Below, piece by piece: positions 1 to 6,067 of a stretch of DNA of 6,343 nt. The translations under genes and the position numbers were made by a program. The stretch covers positions 2,174 through 8,516 of the forward strand of contig NZJL01000020.1 in the NCBI GenBank assembly GCA_002692165.1. The letters are read 5' to 3'. The DNA is from Porticoccaceae bacterium (GTDB taxonomy: Bacteria > Pseudomonadota > Gammaproteobacteria > Pseudomonadales > Porticoccaceae). The first letter of the stretch is position 1. The number at the start of each line of letters is the position of its first letter. The notes beneath the pieces were generated by a model that saw only the letters and a program-made list of their open reading frames with translations, did no database searches and was not told the origin of the DNA.

Positions 1-1368
1 ATAGTTTTAGTCCTTATGGATAATTTTGGGTATGGCGAGGTTGGTGTCTACGGCGATGGAGAACTCCGAGGAGCCCCCACTCCGCATATTGACAGTATTG
101 CCGACGAGGGATTTCAATTGACAAATTATAATGTTGAGAACGAATTCACCCCTTCCCGCTCAGCGTTAATGACCGGACGTTATGGTATCCGCACTCGACT
201 AAGAAATCAGATGCCGCCGAGGAGTGTGTGGTATGGGATAACTAAATGGGAAATCACCCTTGCTGAGATGTTATCTGAGGCTGGTTATGCTACTGGTATT
301 TTTGGCAAATGGCATTTAGGTGATACCGACGGTCGATATCCGACTGATCAAGGTTTCGACGAGTGGATTGGCATACCGAGATCTTCAGATAGGGCATTTT
401 GGCCTGACAGCAATAGTTTTGAAGATAATAGTCATCCTGATGTCGAATTTGCTTATATAATGAGTTCGGTCCGGGGGAAAAAGCCAAAAAGACTTGCTGT
501 TTATGATCGCTTAAAAAGAGCTTTGATCGATAAGGAAATCACAGAAAATGCCATTGGCTTTATTAAGCGCCAAGCTGCGATGAAAAAGCCTTTTTTTGTT
601 TTTATTCCATACACGCAGACTCATGAATCAGTGGACCCTCATCCAGATTTTTTTGGCACTACGGGGCACGGAAATTTTTCAGATGTCTTGGCCCAAACAG
701 ATTCATATATTGGCCAGTTGAATCAGACAATCGAAGAAATCGGATTAAAAAATGACACAATATTTATTTCCACCTCTGATAACGGACGCGAGGGTGTTCA
801 AAGATCATTCGGTTTTACTGGGCCTTGGAGGGGAAGCATGTTTTCCCCTTATGAGGGCTCTGTAAGAGTACCTTTTCTAATTCGTTGGCCGGAAAGAATC
901 CCTGAAAAACAAGTTTCCAACGAACTGGTTCACCAGATAGATGTGTTTCCCACAATCACGAACTGGGCCAACGGAAAGGTTCGAGAAGATCGTGTCATTG
1001 ATGGCGCGGATCAGTCAGCCTTTCTCATGGGGTTCAACAAGAAATCAGCACGAGAATCGTCAGTAATCTGCATTGGCAACGAATTATTTGGTGCTAAATG
1101 GCGTAACTGGAAAATTTTAATCAAGGAAATGGACGAAAGTGGTTATGGCATCAAGAACATGGCATATTCGTCCATTTATAATTTAATCGTTGATCCGAAA
1201 GAAGAGGTCCCTGAGCTTAATTACCTCAATGATACCCGGGTAGATTTTCCGCTTTATCAGGTACTGGAGGATCACCAAGCATCGATTAAAAAGGACTCAG
1301 GAACTCTTGGCCCCCAATGCCCCGTATTTTCCAGACAATCTTGGCTGCCGGGCCGTGCTTTACAATAA
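1..1368 (+). CDS. Sulfatase-family protein (arylsulfatase-like), 5' partial, with Phe at the formylglycine site
   Basis: The reading frame is open from base 1, and the first residues (IVLVLMDNFGYGEVGVYG) are the start of the sulfatase fold, so the true start lies upstream; the ATG at 16 is internal. Family features, numbered from base 1, are a metal-binding D7/N8 (usually DD), RGAPTP with ID, the signature region TPSRSALMTGR (50-60), KWHLG (103-107, catalytic Lys and His), YTQTH (His208) and SDNG (D260/N261). These resemble the type I, formylglycine-dependent sulfatases common in marine bacteria, which hydrolyse sulfate esters, often outside the cytoplasm. The signature should read C/S-x-P-S-R, but residue 49 is Phe (TTC, 145-147), so the formylglycine nucleophile cannot form. 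SDNGP is also SDNGR here. The fold call is firm. Activity is doubtful: this may be a pseudoenzyme, a recent inactivation or a sequence error. A signal peptide, if any, is outside the window. Confidence 0.93.
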   Translation: MVLVLMDNFGYGEVGVYGDGELRGAPTPHIDSIADEGFQLTNYNVENEFTPSRSALMTGRYGIRTRLRNQMPPRSVWYGITKWEITLAEMLSEAGYATGIFGKWHLGDTDGRYPTDQGFDEWIGIPRSSDRAFWPDSNSFEDNSHPDVEFAYIMSSVRGKKPKRLAVYDRLKRALIDKEITENAIGFIKRQAAMKKPFFVFIPYTQTHESVDPHPDFFGTTGHGNFSDVLAQTDSYIGQLNQTIEEIGLKNDTIFISTSDNGREGVQRSFGFTGPWRGSMFSPYEGSVRVPFLIRWPERIPEKQVSNELVHQIDVFPTITNWANGKVREDRVIDGADQSAFLMGFNKKSARESSVICIGNELFGAKWRNWKILIKEMDESGYGIKNMAYSSIYNLIVDPKEEVPELNYLNDTRVDFPLYQVLEDHQASIKKDSGTLGPQCPVFSRQSWLPGRALQ

Positions 1369-1406
1369 TCCTTAAGGCTTGAAGCTTTATGTAATAGGAA
1401 ACATCA

Positions 1407-1814
1407 ATGAATCTCCTTCTATCTCCAATACTCTTGGGAGTTTTTACACTTTTTTATCTTTTCCTTGCTATGCGCATCGGGTATTTGCGAGGCAGTCCAG
1501 TCATGAAACTAATTTTTAAAATGGACGAAAAGGTGCCGCCAGAAAAACTTGATAGAAACATTAGGGCGCATGGCAATTTTTCGGAATATGTACCAATGTT
1601 TTTTTTACTCCTTTTAGTCTTGGAGCTAAATGAATCAACCTCTTTTATTCTCCTCCTAACAGCTTCTGTTGCTTTTAGTTATGGCAGGTTGGCCCATGCG
1701 ATTTGCTTCGCATTTTTTGATTATAATCCTTTTCTTCGAATCTCTGGAATGATCGCCACCTATTCTGGACTAGCTCTTTTGGCGCTGCAATGTATCTTGT
1801 CATATGAAATGTAA
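1407..1814 (+). CDS. MAPEG-family integral membrane protein
   Basis: This 135-residue protein matches the usual MAPEG length of about 130-150 and has about four hydrophobic segments (roughly 4-26, 62-73, 77-98 and 112-132). The diagnostic stretch is RNIRAHGNFSEYVPMF (50-65), with the conserved Arg, Asn57, Glu60 and Pro63. It is followed by GRLAHA (93-98) and Arg111, also typical of the family. MAPEG proteins are membrane proteins, some of which are glutathione transferases or peroxidases; most bacterial members have no known substrate, and none is claimed here. The ATG has AGGAA at 1396-1400, six bases upstream. The gene lies 38 bp after the sulfatase stop on the same strand, so co-transcription is plausible. 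A second, interrupted MAPEG gene lies at 2828-3211 on the other strand. The two are clearly different in sequence, so they are not a recent duplication. Confidence 0.9.
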   Translation: MNLLLSPILLGVFTLFYLFLAMRIGYLRGSPVMKLIFKMDEKVPPEKLDRNIRAHGNFSEYVPMFFLLLLVLELNESTSFILLLTASVAFSYGRLAHAICFAFFDYNPFLRISGMIATYSGLALLALQCILSYEM

Positions 1815-1914
1815 GCCGCAAATATGTGCAGACAACAAAAAAGGCGGTTCAGGTTTATTTTTATGACTAAAGTTTTTTGGAAGTCGTCTTGTCATTCGAG
1901 AGTAAGGGCGCAAG

Positions 1915-2778
1915 ATGAGTGCTAGCATCTTCATGATAATAAGTGCTTTTGGGTTCTCTGTGATGGGTTTATTGGTCAAATTGGCAAGCCTAAGGGGATT
2001 TCCAGTTTTCGAGATTATCGCCGCTCGCGCTGGTGTATCGCTGATCCTCTCCTACTGGGACATTAAAAGATCGCAAGTGAGTGCGTTTGGATATAACAAA
2101 AAAATTCTCTTTCTAAGAGGTTTTTTGGGTTTCTTGGCTCTTTTAGCGGTATATACCAGCCTTACTTTGCTCCCTTTGGCCGAGGCGACTATAATCCAAT
2201 ATCTCCATCCTCTATTTACTGCGATACTCGCTTGGCATTTTTTGAACGAAACAATTTCTAAGAACACAATGCTTTGCCTGCTTTTAGCTATCTTGGGGTT
2301 GCTCATAATCGCTCAACCTCAATCCTTGGGGGCTCAAAAAATAACGACCACAGCGGTTTTAATCGCGCTGTTCGGAGCAGTAATGAGTGGCGGTGCCTAT
2401 ACTACCGTCAGATATCTCTCTAGAACGGAGCACCCATCGGTCATTATTCTGTATTTCCCATTGATATGCCTTCCATCGACCATCATTCTTGGTTGGCAAG
2501 ACTTTATAATGCCAGTGGGATCTGACTGGATAATCTTGTTTTTAATCGGGGTATTTACACAGATCGGTCAGATAGGTTTAACGAGAGGGATCGCATTGGT
2601 GGCTGCTGGCAAAGCGGTCGCCCTCAGCTATATCCAAGTCGTCTTTGCTGCAATATTAGGCATAACCGTCTTAGGTGAGACCCTATCATTAAGCACCATA
2701 ATTGGATCTGCGTTTGTTATTTCCGGGCTTATAGTAAATCATTGGTCGATTTCCAAACTTGATTCTTTGCAGCGATAA
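1915..2778 (+). CDS. EamA/DMT-superfamily transporter (10 TM, two EamA domains)
   Basis: This 287-residue, very hydrophobic protein fits ten transmembrane segments (roughly 3-23, 31-48, 68-84, 86-108, 118-134, 146-164, 174-192, 204-221, 229-251 and 257-275), arranged as two EamA repeats. Family hallmarks are RGFLGF (68-73) followed by LPLAEATIIQYLHPLFTAIL (86-105) and FLNE (108-111) in the first repeat. The second repeat has GKAVALSYIQVVFAAILG (232-249) and LGE. Drug/metabolite transporters move small metabolites across the inner membrane, and the substrate cannot be read from sequence. The ATG is fixed by an in-frame TAA at 1903-1905, just upstream, and by AAGG (1904-1907) seven bases away. 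The 100-bp gap after the MAPEG gene leaves room for its own promoter, but I see no convincing -35/-10 pair or terminator there. It converges with the minus-strand MAPEG pseudogene. Confidence 0.93.
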   Translation: MSASIFMIISAFGFSVMGLLVKLASLRGFPVFEIIAARAGVSLILSYWDIKRSQVSAFGYNKKILFLRGFLGFLALLAVYTSLTLLPLAEATIIQYLHPLFTAILAWHFLNETISKNTMLCLLLAILGLLIIAQPQSLGAQKITTTAVLIALFGAVMSGGAYTTVRYLSRTEHPSVIILYFPLICLPSTIILGWQDFIMPVGSDWIILFLIGVFTQIGQIGLTRGIALVAAGKAVALSYIQVVFAAILGITVLGETLSLSTIIGSAFVISGLIVNHWSISKLDSLQR

Positions 2779-2781
2779 CGA

Positions 2782-2851
2782 TTGGCTGAGCCTTAATTTA
2801 GATGATTTGCATGGAAAGTCGATAAATCTATGTGACAGGAATTTGGCTGAG
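2782..2851 (+). repeat. Two direct copies of TTGGCTGAG between the convergent genes
   Basis: TTGGCTGAG occurs at 2782-2790, just after the transporter stop, and at 2843-2851, within the end of the pseudogene. Nine bases repeated at a 61-bp interval could be chance or a trace of local duplication. No further copies were noticed. Confidence 0.3.
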
Positions 2852-3211
2852 GTATGGCTTTTCAGCCATGAGACCCAGGCAAATCAGCGAGGCGAGAAAT
2901 GATGCGCTGCGAGCAATGCTAATTCCAAAGCCATAGCTTGCGAAATGTATCGTTCTGCAAATTAACTAGTAAAGCGCGATCATCGTATTATCCACGCTGT
3001 AGACAATCGATAAAACGGCTAGCGTCATGAATATAGGGATGGTTTCAGTCAAATTATTCGCAGCTCTTTTTACCCTCTGCGTTGCCTCAGAAAAGGCGAT
3101 TTCTTCGGTTCGGTTGGACGTGAAATACATCAATTTATTCATGTTCAAAAACAAAGGCATCATTAACTGGATTATTAGAAGGATCGATGCAAAAATTATC
3201 ATTGTCAGCAT
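2828..3211 (-). pseudogene. Second MAPEG-family gene, interrupted by an in-frame TAG
   Basis: From the ATG at 3211 the frame reads 81 residues to a TAG at 2966-2968. This part holds a hydrophobic N-terminus and the MAPEG core RVKRAANNLTETIPIFM (46-62, with Asn53 and Glu56). The same frame continues for 45 codons to a TAG at 2828-2830 and encodes the missing half: LICRTIHFASYGFGISIARS (83-102), with the family pattern R86..H89...Y93..G96....R101, followed by a hydrophobic segment. Total length with the TAG codon is 127, normal for MAPEG. A single nonsense change is therefore the simplest reading; C(A/G)G, TGG, TAC, TAT or AAG could each become TAG by one or two changes. A suppressed stop or sequence error is possible. 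TGAGGT at 3219-3224 is a suitable SD seven bases before the ATG. All other complete genes here end in TAA or TGA, so TAG recoding is not indicated. Confidence 0.82.
2854..2869 (-). other. Hairpin with GAAA tetraloop near the MAPEG pseudogene 3' end
   Basis: On the minus strand ATGGCT-GAAA-AGCCAT forms a perfect 6-bp stem closed by a GNRA-type loop. An overlapping 7-bp alternative (2844-2850 with 2862-2868) also exists. It lies inside the readthrough half of the pseudogene and has no T-run on either side, so it is not called a terminator. It may simply reflect codon content. Confidence 0.3.
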
Positions 3212-3365
3212 AATGGAGACCTCAGTAACGTAAAAACCTCAATAAGTTTAAGAATCAAATTTAACAGGTTGGGAGCTTAACAGCTAGTATGTCGAGTGGC
3301 TGTCGTACCCGATTCTGAACATCGAGTATCGATTTTAATATCAAACTATCACTAAAGAAGACAGA

Positions 3366-3740
3366 TCAGTATTCATAGTTTGACAGTTGCAGTTTGCTCT
3401 CCAAGGAATCTTGAAAAACCCATAGATCACCTTTCATCGCCTCCAGTTCTTCTTTTGAAAGAAGTATTCTTAAATCTGAGCCGGTTCGCATGACAACGCA
3501 CGGCAGCTGATGCGATGTGAACACACTCAAATCATCTGGTTGCTGATCACTATGGATCCACTCAACAGAATCAATAATCCCTTGGCGATTCTTCCATGAT
3601 TGTTTGCCGAAAAAACTCCAGCCATGACTAATATCACATAGCGCACATTTTTTCAAACCTAAAATCTTTTTCATGCCATACGAGAGTTCCTCTAGGATTG
3701 AACTCCCGTTATCATAGATTGCATAAATGACAAGATTAAT
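3366..3740 (-). CDS. Small uncharacterised CxxC protein, probable ATT start
   Basis: The first ATG (3674) gives 102 residues, but the frame is open for 22 further codons upstream. Those codons encode NLVIYAIYDNGSSILEELSY, which resembles the N-terminus I recall for a small bacterial family of unknown function (hydrophobic strand, YN-x-x-SG, helix, then CSLC-x-LT-x-G). The CALCDISHG segment, LPCVV and the helix LLSKEELEAM also fit that family. The likely start is ATT (3738-3740), with AAAGGA at 3748-3753 seven bases upstream; an in-frame TGA lies just beyond at 3744-3746. This gives 124 residues. ATT is a rare start (known for infC), so a mutated or misread ATG is an alternative. The CxxC pair (Cys32 and Cys35 in the 124-residue form) could bind metal or be redox-active; this is inference. 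No signal peptide is visible. The gene stands alone between the operon above and the MAPEG pseudogene below. Confidence 0.72.
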   Translation of the reverse strand: MNLVIYAIYDNGSSILEELSYGMKKILGLKKCALCDISHGWSFFGKQSWKNRQGIIDSVEWIHSDQQPDDLSVFTSHQLPCVVMRTGSDLRILLSKEELEAMKGDLWVFQDSLESKLQLSNYEY

Positions 3741-3792
3741 GATTCATTCCTTTAAAAGTTTTCTTTCGATAAGATGACTTGAAGGCCTTCAT
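3736..3792 (-). CDS. Possible 18-codon basic leader ORF overlapping the ATT start
   Basis: An ATG at 3790-3792 opens MKAFKSSYRKKTFKGMNH, stopping at TAA (3736-3738). A clear GGAGG lies at 3803-3807, ten bases upstream. The stop shares one base with the ATT proposed as start of the downstream CxxC protein (reading CATTAA), a geometry typical of translational coupling. The peptide is rich in Lys and Arg and I recognise no family. It could be a true small gene, a leader that controls the downstream start, or chance. A frame shift joining it to the downstream frame would add these residues to the CxxC protein, but that protein already has a family-like N-terminus without them. Confidence 0.35.
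   Translation of the reverse strand: MKAFKSSYRKKTFKGMNH
3748..3753 (-). promoter_or_regulatory. SD site supporting the ATT start
   Basis: AAAGGA on the minus strand lies seven bases before the ATT at 3738-3740 and too far (over 70 bases) from the first ATG at 3674, where no comparable SD is seen. The spacing favours initiation at the ATT. An ATG immediately after the AAAGGA (3745-3747) is in the leader ORF frame and too close for efficient use. Confidence 0.5.
3781..3790. repeat. Perfect 10-bp palindrome GAAGGCCTTC
   Basis: The sequence is its own reverse complement and lies inside the first codons of the small leader ORF, upstream of the CxxC gene. It could be an operator-like half-site pair, but the length is compatible with chance and no second copy was seen in the window. 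Confidence 0.3.
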
Positions 3793-3900
3793 TTAGGTTT
3801 TTCCTCCAAAAAAGTTTGGGGCAGGTTGTCATCTAGTTACTGATGATTATCAGATTGAAAGATACTGTTTTGTTAGAAACACATCAAATGCTTTTAAGTT

Positions 3901-3915
3901 TTGCCTGCTAGGCAA
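3901..3915 (-). terminator. Small hairpin directly after the operon's last stop codon (weak terminator candidate)
   Basis: TTGCCT and AGGCAA form a perfect 6-bp stem with a 3-base loop, starting immediately after the TAA (3916-3918) of the secreted coiled-coil gene. The position fits transcript termination or 3'-end protection. In the minus direction the stem is followed by an A-rich stretch, not a T-run, so it is not a classical Rho-independent terminator. Confidence 0.35.
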
Positions 3916-4272
3916 TTATTCGAGGATAAAAAAGCCAGCTTCATTAAGCTTTTCAGTATTTTTGTCTAATTTATAAATTCCATTGTTACCTTTATCCTTC
4001 TGCTCCTCTGTTTTAAAAACGGAAACCGGATCGATATCACGATCAATCTTTGGGTGTCTGTTTTCCTCTAGATTCCTCAATCGCTCTTCAATATCAATTA
4101 GTTTTTGCCAAATTATTCGCAACATCTCATCACTGCTATGGGTTTCAGTTTCAAATTTATTTGTTATTTTTTTCTCATCATATGTGCGCTGATCAATAGG
4201 GGTCGCTTCGCTCGCTCGACCTATTCCAATAAGGCAACAAAAAAGACATATCAGTGGGAATCGCAATAGCAT
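3916..4272 (-). CDS. Small secreted hypothetical protein with coiled coil
   Basis: This 118-residue protein begins with a short basic start, a hydrophobic core (LICLFCCLIGIG) and GRA-SEA, consistent with a type I signal peptide cleaved near residue 20. There is no clear lipobox, because the Cys residues sit inside the hydrophobic core. The mature part is hydrophilic and charged. A helix around 46-70 (EMLRIIWQKLIDIEERLRNL) shows heptad-like spacing of Leu and Ile and should form a coiled coil; the rest looks disordered. I recognise no family. The ATG (4270-4272) has AAAGGA starting close upstream (AGGA at 4278-4281, five bases away). It lies only 10 bp after the stop of the second EthD gene, so it is almost certainly the last gene of that operon. 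A periplasmic accessory or structural role is conceivable, but nothing in the sequence proves one. Confidence 0.68.
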   Translation of the reverse strand: MLLRFPLICLFCCLIGIGRASEATPIDQRTYDEKKITNKFETETHSSDEMLRIIWQKLIDIEERLRNLEENRHPKIDRDIDPVSVFKTEEQKDKGNNGIYKLDKNTEKLNEAGFFILE

Positions 4273-4282
4273 TATTTTCCTT

Positions 4283-5137
4283 TTATCTATGATAGAAATC
4301 TGGTGTCGGATGTCTATTCGGCATCACTGCAACAGTTTCATCTACCTCTCTATAAAAAGAAGAGGCTAAAAATTTATTCTCCATACCGCCAAGATGGGAG
4401 ACAATCTTATTGTCAAAACGTTGCGCAAAAAAATATTCGGGGCTTTCAAACCAATATTCAATCATGGCATCCCAGCTTTTATAAAATGCGCGTTTACGTT
4501 TTTTTCCTGCTTCCGTGAACGCTTCAGAATCTGACGAAAAAAAGCCAGTCATAACATCTAGAGAGGTTCTAAGATTAAACAAGAGACCTTTTATCCCAGG
4601 CATCATGCTAAGCGCTGAGCAATAGTTACCTGCGATGTAGGAACGAAAAAGAATTGACGGGAGATCCTCGGGACATTTGACAAACTGTACGATTTTAAAC
4701 ATTTTCTGTTCTTGGCGAATTACCGGCACTTTGATTGATTCATCAACACAAAATTGAAATGGAGACCCGCCGTATAAGTATTTAAAATCATCTCCTACTT
4801 TGCCTACCATGTAATCCAGCTCTAAGCCTGATTGGCCCGCACGATCTAACGCAGGCGATCGAGCACCGAGATATGCATCAATGTTATCAAAATTAAGTTG
4901 CCCATAGCCATCCCATTTTTCATCAAAGTCCTCCGGTTCTCCAAAGGAGACCGATCGCAACATGTGTGATTGAGAAAAGTCGGTATATAGATCCCTATTA
5001 GACCTCACATTGAGGATGTAACCTCGAATATTATTCAATCTCCGACCAAAGGAGTTGTGATAGCCAACATGTGCTGCACGGTACTCATCATGAGTAAGCC
5101 TTGGATGTCGGCTTACGAAGCCAAAAATCTTGAGCAT
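4283..5137 (-). CDS. Double-EthD-domain protein, second tandem copy
   Basis: This 284-residue protein contains two EthD-like (dimeric alpha/beta barrel) units. The N-terminal unit (about 1-95) has FVSRHPRLTHDEYRAAHVGY, with His23 and His27, then NNIRGYILNV and WDGYGQLNFDNIDAYL (75-90). The C-terminal unit (about 146-270) has FKIVQFVK, a degenerate helix, GIKGLLFNLR and WDAMIEYWFESPEYFF (222-237). It ends PNRHPTPDFYHR, nearly the same tail as its upstream neighbour. EthD proteins include accessory or enzymatic parts of ether, steroid and polyketide pathways, but the catalytic role here is unknown. The second unit lacks the His motif, so it may be structural and allow a single chain to mimic the usual dimer. 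The ATG lies 5 bp after the upstream stop, with a weak SD (TTTAGGTAA) inside the end of that gene, suggesting translational coupling. Confidence 0.8.
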   Translation of the reverse strand: MLKIFGFVSRHPRLTHDEYRAAHVGYHNSFGRRLNNIRGYILNVRSNRDLYTDFSQSHMLRSVSFGEPEDFDEKWDGYGQLNFDNIDAYLGARSPALDRAGQSGLELDYMVGKVGDDFKYLYGGSPFQFCVDESIKVPVIRQEQKMFKIVQFVKCPEDLPSILFRSYIAGNYCSALSMMPGIKGLLFNLRTSLDVMTGFFSSDSEAFTEAGKKRKRAFYKSWDAMIEYWFESPEYFFAQRFDNKIVSHLGGMENKFLASSFYREVDETVAVMPNRHPTPDFYHR

Positions 5138-5142
5138 TTTAT

Positions 5143-6018
5143 TTACCTAAAGTAAAAGCTAGGCGCTGGTTTCCTATTGGGCAAAATAATCAGATTTTCA
5201 TCAACCTCAACATACCACAACGATGAAAATAAAACGTTCTCTATGGCCAGAAGCTCTGAATTAATGGCAGAATCTAACCTGCCTGAGCGAAACTCTTCGA
5301 TTGATCCGAAATATAATTCTGTTGCGCCATCCCATAGGCTGCAGAATGCGGTTCTTTCCTCTTTTCCACTTTCAGAAAAATGCCAACCATTAGCGGGATA
5401 AAATCCCCGAATGGCTTGATCGATATCCTTATTCCTAATGTTCAGTATTAGGCCGCGCAAGCTACTAAGACTTGAGAGCTTTGGAAGGTAATCTTGAGAT
5501 AAGAGAGCTTTAAATTTTTCTTTCGAAATTTTGGGATTTTTTTTAAAAAACTGAATAATTTTCGTAATTTTAAATTCAGGTCGTTCTACCGCTTTTAAGA
5601 CAGTTTCATGCATATGAAGGTGATGAGATTTAAACTCCCGCGGAGAGCCCGGAACAGGGTCAAAAAGCATGGGACCATCTGCAAGGGACCAATCTGGATC
5701 GATCACCAAACCCGCCTCAGTGGCGCGGGTAGGTTCACGTGTGGCGGCTTGGACCCAATCATCGATGCTGTCAAAATATACTTGAGGAAACCCGTCCCAC
5801 CAATCAGTAAAGTTTTCTGGTTCATTAAATGCGATACTATGATAACCCCCGCCCAATTTTGCCTCTAAAGGGACATTGGTCCATATATTTACCAGATAGC
5901 CTCGGATGTTTTTGAGTCGCCTTGAGTTGCAACAATGATAACCAACATGTCCGGCTCGATATTCGTTATGGGATAGCATTTTGGTGTTTCGTTTTAAAAA
6001 GGCAAATACTTTAAACAC
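5143..6018 (-). CDS. Double-EthD-domain protein, first tandem copy (GTG start)
   Basis: This 291-residue protein is a paralogue of the gene that follows. The N-terminal EthD unit (about 1-95) opens with FKVFAFLKRN and LSHNEYRAGHVGYH (15-28, with His24 and His28; His28 aligns with the conserved EthD His), then LKNIRGYLVNI and WDGFPQVYFDSIDDW (74-88). The C-terminal unit (about 149-272) has FKITKIIQFFKKN, ISKEKFKALL, LRGLILNIR and WDGATELYFGSIEEF (229-243), repeating the WDG-x-x-x-x-F-x-S signature. The tail is PNRKPAPSFYFR. No signal peptide is seen, so it is probably cytoplasmic. The start is GTG at 6016-6018, chosen because a strong GGAGG (6026-6030) sits seven bases upstream and the family-like first strand begins right there. 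It lies 49 bp after the acyl-CoA synthetase stop, so it is probably in the same operon. A role in the catabolic pathway served by that synthetase is inferred from context only. Confidence 0.82.
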   Translation of the reverse strand: MFKVFAFLKRNTKMLSHNEYRAGHVGYHCCNSRRLKNIRGYLVNIWTNVPLEAKLGGGYHSIAFNEPENFTDWWDGFPQVYFDSIDDWVQAATREPTRATEAGLVIDPDWSLADGPMLFDPVPGSPREFKSHHLHMHETVLKAVERPEFKITKIIQFFKKNPKISKEKFKALLSQDYLPKLSSLSSLRGLILNIRNKDIDQAIRGFYPANGWHFSESGKEERTAFCSLWDGATELYFGSIEEFRSGRLDSAINSELLAIENVLFSSLWYVEVDENLIILPNRKPAPSFYFR

Positions 6019-6025
6019 ACTTTAT

Positions 6026-6030
6026 CCTCC
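6026..6030 (-). promoter_or_regulatory. Strong SD for the GTG-started EthD gene
   Basis: GGAGG (within AGAGAGGAGGATAAA on the minus strand) is spaced seven bases from the GTG at 6016-6018. It decides between this GTG, an out-of-frame GTG two bases earlier, and a much later first in-frame ATG (Met14). Confidence 0.8.
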
Positions 6031-6067
6031 TCTCTGATTTCACACGATGGCCCGGTAAATCGCGAAG

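Noticed and set aside
290..487. Minus-strand 65-codon ORF inside the sulfatase.
   Set aside because: It is a shadow of the sulfatase coding frame with no motif, SD site or family resemblance.
1300..1376. Possible frameshift near the sulfatase C-terminus at the CCCCC run (1311-1315); the next frame reads APNAPYFPDN.
   Set aside because: The alternative tail looks somewhat like family tails but has no diagnostic motif, and both frames stop within a few bases of each other. It cannot be decided from the sequence.
1815..1914. Promoter for the transporter gene in the gap.
   Set aside because: The gap is AT-rich but I found no convincing spaced -35/-10 pair, so none is annotated.
2966..2968. TAG reassignment (an alternative genetic code) to explain the interrupted MAPEG gene.
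   Set aside because: No other coding frame in the window needs TAG as sense, and the extended MAPEG frame itself ends at a TAG (2828-2830). A nonsense mutation is simpler.
3027..3233. A 68-codon plus-strand ORF.
   Set aside because: It is antisense to the MAPEG pseudogene, whose frame carries clear family motifs; the plus-strand reading has none.
3321..3337. Hairpin ATCGA-GTA-TCGAT followed by TTTT, as a terminator.
   Set aside because: The T-run is on the plus side, where no gene precedes it. For the minus-strand CxxC gene the stem has no T-run, and at 5 bp it is weak.
5608..5868. Plus-strand 86-codon ORF opposite the first EthD gene.
   Set aside because: It is a shadow frame; the minus-strand frame shows repeated EthD signatures and a strong SD.
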